This document shows, piece after piece, positions 11,814 to 22,684 of a stretch of 64,000 nt of DNA. The translations under genes and the position numbers were made by a program. Source of the DNA: Hyphodiscus hymeniophilus (Eukaryota > Ascomycota > Leotiomycetes > Helotiales > Hyphodiscaceae); NCBI GenBank assembly GCA_016508695.1, contig VNKQ01000013.1, positions 992,001 through 1,056,000 on the forward strand, given 5' to 3'. The notes beneath the pieces were generated by a model. That model did no database searches. It worked only from the letters and a program-made list of their open reading frames with translations, and was not told where the DNA came from. Every line of letters starts with the position of its first letter. Position 1 is the stretch's first letter.

Positions 11814-12821
11814 TGTGAGTGTGAGGTTTGTGGGGATTATTGATTATTTGTATGTGGTTGTTTGAGGTTGGGGAATTGTGATGAATTCTTGTTCTTGAAG
11901 TGTTTGTGGATGGAAGGTGGGAAGGGAATGCAGGGTCTAGTGAGTTACTTATACTCTGAGCATGTTCCCCTCGTACCCCTCACCTTCTCTCGTGCTACTA
12001 CGATAGAGTGAATCATAACCCCACCACACAGCTGTGTGTGTGTTGCCGTTTGCAAAGACATGTGACTTCTCGCATGGCTGGACTCGTACTCTCTACGTCA
12101 TCCACCCCACCTGCTCGATTGGCGAGTGCCAAGGCTGTGCGTCCATTCATTCTTGCCTTGCTTGGGTGAGAGAGCATCAGCCTTGGCGTTCTCAGATGTT
12201 CATCTCAGCCGTGCGTTTGCGGCGTTGCTCGAGTACTGTACAACCAATCCCTACCCCCCATCAGCTTGACAGGGTACGCAAGAGCTTCGTGCAGTCGAGG
12301 GGCCCGCCTACTCTGCAGACTACAGATCTACAATGCATACACAGGACTGCCATGACCATGCATGAATATTACCCTCAATTACTTCACGCAGATTTCTTCC
12401 TTCTGAAACCCCGTAGGATCGTGAATACTTGCATATATATTACAGACCTTCCTTCCTCGCCCATTACTCATGATGAATCGACCTTCACCAGCTCCAACAC
12501 AACTCTCCACATCCTTGCAGTGTCATCTTTCTCTCTGGATCCAGTGACACGCATCTGGGCAGAAGTTCTGTATTGGTCAAACACACGATGTTCGACATAT
12601 GAACCTTGGCCACCTTCCCTGAGTACAACCCTGTAGTACAATATCAAGTCAGAGCGCGCTCATAGCAAGACTCTCCTGTTCCCCAGCAGGAACACCGATA
12701 GCAGCAGGAACAACAGAAGCAGCAGTAGCAACAGAAGCAGCAGTAGCAACCTACATCAGCCCTGTAGCAAGCTAATTAAGGAGAACAGCAAGATGCAATC
12801 CTCGATGACTGGGCTAATGAT
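11814..12821. other. Promoter of the small protein gene and gene-poor DNA
   Basis: The first 300 bases are the leader and promoter of the minus-strand small protein gene. A 200-codon plus frame (12034-12636) lacks an ATG start and any recognisable domain. I see no supported gene. Confidence 0.5.
12683..12751. repeat. AGC-rich imperfect short repeat
   Basis: An AGCAG/AACAG tract includes two adjacent copies of an 18-base unit (CAACAGAAGCAGCAGTAG). It is low-complexity and has no gene context. Confidence 0.8.
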
Positions 12822-13800
12822 TTACCGACGGAGTGGACGGTGTCGACAGCGACAGCGGCAGAGGCTTCGACATCCACTTATCGAACCCCACATGGAAAAC
12901 CTTTTCTTCACGGGGTCCAAGTCATCTTTCTGGAACCATAAAGTTATGATTGAATCCAGAAGACCTCCGAGAGCTTTACGATCCGCTTGGTAAGCGGCTG
13001 CAAAGAGTAACGGCACGTCTACACGATCGAGGCAGAGCCTTTTAGCAAAGTCTGCAAACTTCCTTTCGGAAAATTGTGAGCTTATATAGATCGGCTCAAG
13101 GCATGACGGCGTTTCATGAACTGCTCAGTTCACCATGGGCGACGTTTCTCTTCTCTAAATCTGTGTATCACCAACGTCTCCTTCCTTCGTTCCATGATTC
13201 ATTAACATTTCTTTCATCCTCTCCCTTCATACATAATATCAAAAAGCCAGAATGAGCTTCTTCCTGAGCTTCAAGACAATATGACTTTCCTTCGGCGTTC
13301 GATCACTTTGTCGAAGAGACGCCGTCATACTAGAAGTTTCCAAAATGAAATGAGGAAGAGTCTGAGAGAAGATACAATCTGTCAAGTGGAGAAATCTACA
13401 TGCAGGCCAGCTTCATTCCTGCCATTTCTTGGATGCGCTGGGTTGGTATGTGGTATCATTCTAGAATTCAAGATGAGGACCTGCTGCCTGTGGAGGCCTC
13501 AGCATCAGATAATAAATATATATCACAAGAGGGATGAGAGCATTCGGTACCTGCAATGTAGCTTTGGATCTTGTCCATGATCAACTTACTGCGGTTCCAG
13601 TCGAGCCTTTCTGCCTCTTCATTGGCCACGACAAGGCACTTAGAGCTTCCACTCAGCGGGATGAGGAATACCGCGTTCCCGCTTCATTGCAGTCATAACA
13701 TGGCGACGATGGTGTTGAGCAGCTCGACAGCACTATCCATTTCGACACCGACTTCTATATCGACAGACCAGACTGTAGTTTTAGATGATATATAGTCCAT
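12822..13800 (-). pseudogene. Decayed protein-coding gene, family unknown
   Basis: The minus strand shows coding-like text in pieces. From ATG at 13800 the frame reads MDYISSKTTVWSVDIEV, then AVELLNTIVAML. It is broken by two TGA codons (13695-13693 and 13686-13684) and continues in the same frame with GNAVFLIPLSGSSKCLVVAN, then EEAERLDWNRSKLIMDKIQS, up to a GT donor at 13551. A second stretch (around 13430-13270) has at least three stops. A third open stretch, about 13130 to 12822, reads CLEPIYISSQFSERKFADFA, RLCLDRVDVPLLFAAAYQAD, RKALGGLLDSIITLWFQKDD. Composition and codon use look like protein, but no intact path through the pieces exists. An alternative is a multi-exon gene I have mis-spliced; the in-frame stops argue for decay. 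Confidence 0.4.
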
Positions 13801-14996
13801 TTATCCTGCAAGCTGTATTATTAACCCATATGTGATTCTGAGGCACTGCAGATGATTGAGTCCTTTGAACTCTCATATTTTTGGCGGAAGATAATCACAG
13901 TAAAGCGTACAGCACGATTAGATCTCAACGGCACAGCCCTAGCTCTTCCTGAATCATGATGATCCAAGAATCGTAACCGCAAATTCAAGTTTTCCTAGTA
14001 CAATAAAGTAGTTTAGGTCAATCTGAGTAGATAAACGCCGCCCGGAACTTGAGGCACGCGTGACGTTGGTTCCCAGTCAGCGATTGAAAACTTTCAAGAA
14101 GTCATTTTGCTTACTTCCGCATCCGCGGGCCGGAGAATGATAGACAATCCACCGATATAAAGAGTTGAGCTTTCGATATTCTCTCCTTAGCTAAATTCAA
14201 TTTGTATACAGCCGTCAAGCTTTGATGGTCGCTTGCTGTCGATCAACTACCCGCCTCTAACGGCAAGCTAAAATTAGGACGGGATCGCCGGATAATCATT
14301 GCTTGACCTGCGCCAAATTCGCCTATCAACCTTTAGCCTCCAACTTTTGGGTTTTACGAGTCTAGGGATTTGCGAATCTACACTTGACTAAAACCACCTC
14401 ATATACCTTTTCATATGGGACGAAAGGAAACCTCAAAGTATGTTGCAATGCATTGCAGTACAGGAAGTGAAGGCGACCGTTTGACTCCCGAGCGCCACAG
14501 CCACAGCCACACCTCGGCTCCTGGATTTAGCATTTATCCCGTTCCAGGTTTCTTTTGTTGGAGAACGTCTTCTCGTCCGATCTCATCTCATCTCATCCCA
14601 CCTGCCTGGCCGCCTCAACTCTATGATACACCCTACAACAAACCATCTCTCCATCGACAACCTTGAATTCAACATCGCCAACGCTGTGTTCCTCGACCCC
14701 TCAATTAGCCGACCCCAAGGTAATCGCTACAGACGTGTAGATCTTACATCCCGTGACTACGAGTCGAGCCTGGTGTCTCTTCCTCGGACCCTCTACCTCT
14801 TTAACGTCGGCCGTATGAGGAGGATGATGTTCTACTGCGGATGATGACCATCATTTGGACGTCTCAGACCGTTCAGTCTCGTCGTGGTACGGCGTCAGAT
14901 TGCTGATATCAAGGTGGGGGCGCTTCTAATCAGCCTCATCTCGATCTGCATGCTTAAACGAGAACCACTGATCTCCTCCGTCCAACGAACCATAGA
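13801..14996. other. Gene-poor DNA upstream of the Zn2Cys6 gene
   Basis: The segment contains the promoter of the transcription factor gene. Short open frames at 14415-14666 and 14623-14844 have no zinc-cluster or other motif and do not join the downstream gene by any good splice. Confidence 0.5.
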
Positions 14997-16720
14997 ATGG
15001 TGTATACAGGGCAGCCCAGTAGAGGCTGCGATACTTGTAGGAAGCGTCGCATAAAGGTAATATGTCTCCCACGTCGTGGCTTATCAGTAGTTTAACCGTC
15101 TCTAGTGCGACGAGAGGAAACCTGAATGTCTCCATTGTGTAAGGACCAAGCGGAAATGCCCTGGATATCGAGATCAGTTCGATTTGGCCTGGAGAGATCA
15201 GACCGTTGTCGCAAAGAAGAGTGTCGAGCGAGGTAAACGCGGTCACAAGAAAGAGGAAAGGGAACGACATCATAGCTCGTCGTCTTCATCAACCCAGATC
15301 ATCGATCTTACACCTATTGTAGAAGATTTTCAAGAGTTCTCGCCTCCTACGCTCTTACCCACTCCTTCGCCATCTCCAACACTCCGAGGCCCTCCCGAGG
15401 ATCATGCATTATGTTTCTTTTTCACACGATATGTCTTGCCTCAGAGGGATCCTCTAGCAAGGCGGGGCTTTCTCGAGTATACCCTCCCCATATACTCAAG
15501 GTCCGGGCCGCACTCTCCACTGAAACTTTCGATTCAGGCAGTAGCAACCTCAATGTTATCTGGAGCCATGAATCAAGGAGACGATCCTCCACTTGCTCGA
15601 TCATTTTATCTCGGTGCCGTCCAGCATATGAAGGAACGAGTAATCGAGCAACGAGATTGTGCAGATGATGAGTTACTAATGGCTGTAATGCTATTACAGA
15701 TGTACGAGGTCAGTTCACCCATGCCCTTGGAATTGCGATGACTTAGCTCACACGTATCAGCAACTTGTTGGAAGGACGAAGAAGAATACGTCTCCTAAAG
15801 CTCATCTCGATGGAGCACTCGCATTGATCAAGCATCGAGGCGTCGGCAATTTCAAAGGCGATGTATCAAGAGGTCTTCTCTACTACGTTCGAAGCGTATT
15901 TGTAAGTGTTACTTCCTCGACTATTGACTGCCGCTTATATTCCCAGGTCGAAGAATGCACTCGCAACGCCAAACCAATGCCTCGTGGCATTGAAACATGG
16001 TCAGAGTTATCACCTGACTCCGACCAGATACCCACCGTCCGACTAGACACTATCATGGTAGATATAGCAAATTTGCAAGCATACTCGCTTCCGCTTCTCA
16101 ACACCACCGAACTCCCGGCTGGTGTCCGCTTCTCACGACTGATGCAAACAATCAATTATCTGACTGATATCGACGATCGACTAACTAGCTGGTCTTGGTC
16201 ATTACCTTCGACCTGGGCTCCCATTCGTGTTTCTGGAAAGCAATCTATACCACCTAACATCCCTCAAGCAGGACTATATGAGCAATACTGCGATGTCTAC
16301 GCCAGTATTTTCATCGCCAGTCTATGGAATAAGCTACGACTCTCCCAGATCCGTACTAAAAATCTCATCATCGGCTGTCTATCCCAAGTCAAAGCTACAC
16401 CCAACAACATAAAACTACGCGAGGCTTGCCAGCTTGGTATACAACAGGCCGTTGACGATATCTGCGCTAGTGTGCCGTTCAATATCGGAGATCGCATGCA
16501 GCCTGAAGATAAGATCGTGCATTATCCCATGGCACCTGGCCGACCAGTTCCAAACGATCACTACCAGTCCGGCCCAGCTATGGGTGGTTGGTCCTTATTA
16601 CAGCCTCTGGGTGCGGTATGGGGGATGAAGCTCAAGATGAGAGATGGGCAGAGACAGTGGATTGGTGGGCAAATGGCGAGGATAGCGAGAATTTACGGGA
16701 TAAGGAGGGGCAAGGGCTAG
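14997..16720 (+). CDS. Zn2Cys6 transcription factor
   Basis: Four exons (14997-15056, 15106-15708, 15761-15901, 15947-16720) encode 525 residues. The zinc cluster is split by intron 1. Exon 1 ends in RGCDTCRKRRIK and exon 2 continues CDERKPECLHCVRTKRKCPG, giving the six-cysteine C-x2-C-x6-C-x5-C-x2-C-x6-C motif right at the N-terminus. A Ser-rich linker follows. The rest has the fungal-specific transcription factor domain pattern of the C6/Fungal_trans_2 type (FTRYVLPQRDPLARRGFLEY, HLDGALALIKHRGVGNF). All three introns are 45-52 bases with exact GT-AG. Such proteins bind CGG-type sites in the nucleus. The target genes are unknown, and no metabolic cluster is adjacent to suggest one. Confidence 0.93.
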
Positions 16721-17323
16721 GGATTGAGGACTCATGATGGGATGGATACACGACATATATGAAAGTTACTCGCGCAGTGACGGAGTTACCATGGGACGAT
16801 GACGATGAACATACACATAAGTCACTGCTTTGTACCCTACATATTTGATAAGATGAGCGAATATACCAAAGCTTCTATAGCAAGGAATGGTTTCACAACG
16901 AATACTGGGAAATCCAGCTGTTCTGAATATCGGAGAGCAGTTCTGGTAGTGGTGGGTGTAATCAGATAGGCACGTGGATTTAGCGTAGACATCAACCGTC
17001 CATCAGGTCGACCCCTGTCAATCGCGACAAAACAAATACATGACGGCAACAACAGAGAGTTCCTGCGACAACTAACTTAAGAGGATCCACAAACTTTCTT
17101 TACTTGTCATTATTTGACGCGACCATGTTGATTCTGCCCACAGACCATTTGCAACTCTGTTGAAGTCGCCGACACCCTACAGAATAACCTCTTAAACAAC
17201 TTCACGATTTCTGAAGGACCGAGCGCGTCTCCCCTGAACACAAAGGCGTCGCTTGCACAGTGATTCGCAACCGCCAGTCTGCTTGCTACACAAAACGGAT
17301 GCCGAGTGTTAAAACAATATACG
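16721..17323. other. Intergenic, promoter of the ApsB/Mto1 gene
   Basis: There is no coding evidence. The 3' flank of the transcription factor gene comes first, then the leader of the next gene. Confidence 0.5.
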
Positions 17324-20300
17324 ATGGCGGATGAAGAGCTGTCAGAGATTTTTGTGACCTCAGAAGAACGTCCGCAGACAGCACGCAAGGATCGGCGGAA
17401 AGTTCCAGGCGGTTTCGGTGCGGAGGACAATGATGATCTCTCACCAAATAAGCCGAATTTCGAAGACTCAATATTCTCGAATGCGATTGCCCATGCCCAG
17501 ACCACCCGAATACACTCTCTCGATCCTGCTAGCCTTCCCTCTCTTCCCCCGCCGACCGATAGTAGCTTGCTCTACAGCCCCAGCGAAAATGGCGAGAGTC
17601 GTAGCGAAGGACGAATGGAAGAATTGGACGAGAAGGCAATGCAGATGCATTTGAATGATGTCGAGTCGAGCTTTCTTCCTGCTGTCTCACCCATTGGAAT
17701 GACGGGCAAGAAAGGGGCCGACGATACATACCTTTTCGACGGAGCGCAAGAATCCAAAGAGAGCAGACTTAGCCCGTTCATGGAAATAGCTACTCCTGCT
17801 AAAGGCAGCTTCAAGCGTGAAGAATCCGGCGACAATTCTCCCTTCTCCCCGCCCACCCCTCCAAATGCATACCGAACACCTGCACCGGAACAAGTGCATT
17901 CAGAACTACAGGACGACTCCACGGAGGTTGGAAATACAACCTCATCACTAGAAACGATGTCCTCATCCCCTACAGCGGCCGCCGCAGCACGAACATTGTC
18001 CAGAGCACTTTCAGTGGCAAGCGTTGGTGGCTACGAAACGGCGGATGACAGTGGAACACAGGATAATCCAGACGAGGAGGGAGATCTCGAGGCGACTCCT
18101 CGAAAGACGACTGATAGCTCATCAGACTCAAGATATACACTACGCCACCATCTTTCGAATCATAGCCTGAACAATAACTTCTCGACCGATGCTGGAAGTA
18201 CACCTGGCGGCGCCTTGCTAGATCGTCGGTCGCCGGAAAAACGACCAAAGTTTCTACGAAGCCGGCTTGCGAGTCAGAGATCGTCAGTCTCTTCATTCAT
18301 TACGAACCCCGAGTCACACGATGGGAGCGATGTCACATTAGGTGCTGATTATGCTTTGCAATCGGGGGGCGCTGTCCCAGCTGGTGGATCCTCACGAAAT
18401 ACCAGCATGGCACTTTCACGATCGATAAGTCTGGGCAGTATGGCATCGGGTATTGAAGATTTCAATGGGACTACTGATTCTGGACGAACAGATGGGAGTC
18501 TTGCCACTCTGGCCGAGGAGGTGCAAAATCGAGACCGGACGACAATGGAGGAATCCTCTCCTCCAGCAACCCCACGACCAGGAACTAAGGCGCTCCCTGC
18601 ACCTACCGACACCATCATAGCTCGGCATGTGAGGAATGTCCAAGTTCCGGAGTCTTTGGCGAAAGAATACCGCAACAAGAATGGAGCGTTTTCACCGAAC
18701 AGAAAGTCTGGGTTCGCGGCATCATCTGTGGGACGGAGTGGCAAGAATCTTACCCTGAAGGAACAGAGCAGCACCATCGAACGCCTGTCAAAAGAGAACT
18801 TCGACCTGAAACTCAAGGTTCATTTCTTAAGCGAGAGACTGGACAAGCTTTCTGAGGAAGGGGTGAAGGAAATGTCTCTGGAGAATGTCGAGCTGAAGAC
18901 GGGACTCGCCGTGATGCAGCGAGATAACAAAGCGTTGAAGCGAAGAGTCAAAGAGCTCGAAAAGCAGCTAAAGGACGATGAGCAAAGACCCAATACAGCC
19001 GAGACCACCAATAGTGGCGGCAGCCAGAGATGGTTCGATCAGGAAGGCGCCCAAGAGCGTGAAGAGGAATTGTTGTATCTACGGGAGAGGGTGGAGGAGT
19101 ACGTGACAGAGATTGAAAAGCTTCGTAATGAAAGTGTCCAACGCGAGAGTGACAAGAGAAATCTAGCCGAAGTTGTACGATCTATGGGAGAGCGCCGGGG
19201 TCAAGATGTCGAAGTTCGCGAGGAAATGGACGTCTGGAAAGACCTGTTGGAGCAGGAGACTGCACGTCGAGAGCAAGGAGACGAGGAAAACAAGAAGCTT
19301 CGAGAAGAGATCTTCCGAATGAAGACAGAATCTTCATCCGGCTCAAGCATTCCTGGCCTTAATCATACTACCAACATCTACAATATCACAAAGAAACGAC
19401 AAGTGTCCCCATCGCGACCTCGTTCTGGCCTCTCAGACCGCCTCGATGATCGGAATGGGACTTTCAGCGCTGCGAGTACGCTGGCCGATGAGTTGAAGAA
19501 AGAAAGCGAGCAGCTGCGACATGAGAATGCTGAGCTTCGACGTGAAGTTGGCGCTCAAACTTCTATGTTAACATCACGCAATCGTGAGAAAGAACGACTT
19601 TATCAAGAGATTGAAGATCTAAAGCTGGGTCAACGAAGAGGGGGATCTGTTGCTGGTGAAAGTATCTTCGAACGGTCTGCCTCGAGAGCACATGAGCGAT
19701 CATTATCAAGGGCAAGTGCTGGTACGAGACAAACCAACCTAGACGATGTCGAAAGGGAAGATTTTGAGAACAAACAAGCTGAGCTTCGAGACAATATCAA
19801 CAGCCTCAAGATACAGAATCATGACCTGGTTACACAGAATCTTGACTTCCAGCGGGAGCTCGACTCTTGCATGGAAGATTTCGAGAACACTGTTGAACAG
19901 AAGAAGCAAGCAGAAGCCTTGGCAGCTGAGCTGCAGGAAGCGCTAGAAACTGCCGAGAACGATCTGCTGACCATGCAATCTGACCGAGACGAGGCTCTGC
20001 AGGGCCAAGAAGAAGCGGAGATCATGTTTGAGTCTCTTCGAAAGGAAGCTCAGGAGGAGCTTGATGGATTTGCGGTTGAAAGCGAGGAGGCCAACGCTGA
20101 AATTGAACGTCTACAGGGGAACTTGCAGATACGACAGAAAATTTCACCGCTCTCCAAAACGAGATGCGCTCAATGAGCGAGGGGCTCTTGAGACTGGAGG
20201 ACGATCACGAGATTAACCTGAGGCGCATTCGGGATCTGGTAAAAGACCTCGAAGATGCGAATCGTGAGCTGGAACAGATGGAGAAGAATCTTGTCGAGGC

Positions 20301-21937
20301 CAACGAAAAGATCAACCGCCTATCTGTTCAGCAAGAATCCAGTCAAAGCGAGATCGCTTTTCTGCGGGAGGAGCAGGATGGCGATAAGATCAAGATCAGT
20401 GATCTCGAAGCAGCCATCAGGATTACCGAAAAGAGTCTGCAAGACGAGAAGAAGCGTACTAAAGAGCTCGAGCAGCAGTTTTCGAACGAAAGGCATCAGC
20501 GAGAGATCATTGCCAGCAAGGACAAGCAAGAAGTAGAGCTACTCTTTAACAATCTCAATCAACAAGCATCGGCCGCTAAGGATGAGATTGAGAGACTACG
20601 CCATAAGCTGTCTAAGGAAGAGATAGACAGTGCAGGATCGAAACAGAGACTCTTTGATTTGGAAAGTGCTCTTCATGAAGCACTTGGCCAAGTCCACGGA
20701 ACCCGCTCTAACCTTCTTGCCGTAAGCCTTCCAAACCTAGATCTTGCGTCATCTAACGTTTCTGTAGGATGTTATCAACCTCCAACGTGAGCTAGAAAGG
20801 GCGTCCAGGGATCTCGATTCCACGAATACAACGCTTGCGGAGAAAGAACGTATGATCAAGCAACGTGACACCCTCCTTGAATCGCATGCCCTGGAGTCTC
20901 GAAAATTGGTGGACATGCTGGACAAAGAACGCCAAGTTCATCGTAATACCAAAAACCAATACGAAACCTTCCAGAAGACTACTCAGCATACCACACGGAC
21001 ACTCTCGCAACAAGAATCACGTGTGATGGAATTGGAAACGTCGAGGCAGCACGATCGGCGGAAGCTTGCCACATTGGAGAACTCCTTCAAGGATCAACTC
21101 AACGAGCGGAATAACCTTCTGCTAGCCATGTGGAACCGTTTGTCGGCGCTTTGTGGTTCAGATTGGGCGCATAACAACAGTCTGATCAACGGCCGTGCTC
21201 TACCTTCTCTCGAGGCAGTGACCAATATGCTTCCTGGATTCTCCAAAAACCTTCTAGCTGCCGTCAAAACTCTTGAGACTTTGATTGGCGACTTCAATTC
21301 CAGGATCCGCAGCGTTGAGAAGGACCTGTGGAAAGAATATCATGCCCTAGAAACCAATCTGGAACTTCGCACGAAGCGCTTGGATCGGCTCGAGACGATT
21401 GCTCGCAGTGCTGTTCCTGGAATGACTGGGGATGGTCGCGCTGAGATTGCAAAGCTGAAGGATCAGAACAAGGCTTTGAAGACGCAGCTTTCTACGCTTC
21501 GAGCTGCAAACGAGGTCCGTAACGGCATCTATGGAATCGATGGATCGCCTTCTCCGTCTGTCCCCACAGGACCTAGTCATAGGTTTTCCGATAAAAGTCG
21601 TACGTCTACATTGACCCGCACGCATTCTTCCTCAGCAGTCGAAACTATCGAGCGTGGACTCAAATCGAGATCAGAAAGCAGAGCGGGGCTTGGCGGCTTG
21701 AGCGTCCCGCGAGGCATCAGTCTACCTGGCGAAGGAGAGCAAGGCGAGGCGCGATGGCTCGTCCGGTTAAAGGATTACGAGAACAAACTCAAGGCCGAGA
21801 GGGAGGCTAGAGTGCTGGACAATCATAGTGCTGCGTTGAGATTGCAGGAGGAGGAGAGGGAAAAGGCCAAGCTGTCTGCCGAGATTGGGAGACTTCGCCT
21901 CCAGAACGAGATGCAACGCTCGCAGCAGCGCAATTGA
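17324..21937 (+). CDS. apsB: ApsB/Mto1-type microtubule-organising protein (centrosomin family), apparent frameshift
   Basis: Coding runs 17324-20721 and 20768-21937 around a 46-base intron, about 1,522 residues if one base is restored. The N-terminal 450 residues are disordered and Ser/Thr-rich. Near residues 470-545 is the centrosomin motif (LTLKEQSSTIERLSKENFDL, then KLKVHFLSERLDKL), which recruits gamma-tubulin complexes in this family. Long coiled coils follow to about residue 1,350. The last 60 residues (RWLVRLKDYENKLKAEREAR, then LRLQEEEREKAKL) match the Mto2-binding region of S. pombe Mto1. In Aspergillus the orthologue ApsB acts at septa and spindle pole bodies. The reading frame breaks near 20116-20119. 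Adding one G to the four-G run there makes the coiled coil continue smoothly as QGELADTTENFTALQNEMRS, so this looks like a missing base rather than two genes. Confidence 0.9.
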
Positions 21938-22166
21938 GCTATGATTAGATTGGGTTTCCGACATTGGTTGAGGAGCGGCGAGTTGATTTTGTACGATTGT
22001 AGTATCATGTGTCAATGCTTGTGATGGCTTAAGGCGTCTGATTAGAGGGCAAGGCGTGTGTGTGCATTGGGAGGGGCGCATGTTCTGGTGGGGAGTCGTC
22101 ATCAACGTGTATATCCGAGTCTGGGGTTTTTCCACCTTGGGAAGATTTTTCTTATGACTAGTTAAG

Positions 22167-22684
22167 ATGAATACGAATCATGCTCGAGTATTCGCTTTCC
22201 CAATCGAGTCCGGAAACATACATAAATACGGGGACTTTAACGCGACCCTTCATATCTGCCCAATCAAGCTACTTCCACCAGCTTCATTAACATCTCTCGT
22301 TGGATTCAAGGCAAGTATGAGTAGCAAATTCCGAGGACTCTTGATCAGAAAACGAATGCGACTAACCCGAAACTGCAGTCGTGTATCAAGGAACGTTCAA
22401 ATTCCAGCGTGACGACTACAGCTCGGATCATAAGATGGAGTGCGTGGTGGAAGTGCTAGAATTTGGCACAGATACTGGAAGCATCCAGTGGTTAGACCAG
22501 CCATTGGCGGAAATGGTCAAGAGCATCGTTAACGGAGACCGTGAGGTAGTCACCAATTCACTTATACTTCGCGTCTACGCTGATATAGCACTCGTAAGTG
22601 GGGTCAACAATGAAATCGACATCGACATCGACATCGACATCGACATCGACATCGACATCGACATGAGGCTGACGACAGTATTAA
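22167..22684 (+). CDS. Small orphan gene with two canonical introns
   Basis: ATG at 22167 opens an exon ending 22314. A 64-base GT-AG intron with ACTAAC joins it to exon 22379-22593 (in frame, A|TC). A second donor (GTAAGT at 22594) leads to an acceptor at 22678 or 22720, each giving an immediate stop, so the protein is about 121 residues. It reads MNTNHARVFAFPIESGNIHK ... VYQGTFKFQRDDYSSDHKME, then VVEVLEFGTDTGSIQWLDQP. I recognise no domain. Without the second splice the frame would run through the ATCGAC repeat as an Ile-Asp string, which is unlikely to be the real product. It lies just downstream of ApsB at the edge of relic DNA, so it may be a young or lineage-restricted gene. Confidence 0.45.
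22615..22662. repeat. ATCGAC hexanucleotide repeat, eight copies
   Basis: Eight perfect tandem ATCGAC units sit inside the predicted second intron of the orphan gene (22594-22678). If the intron is retained, they encode alternating Ile-Asp. Confidence 0.97.

Noticed and set aside
12034..12636. 200-codon plus-strand frame
   Set aside because: Starts at GTG, not ATG; no recognisable domain and unusual Cys/His/Trp content for a real protein.
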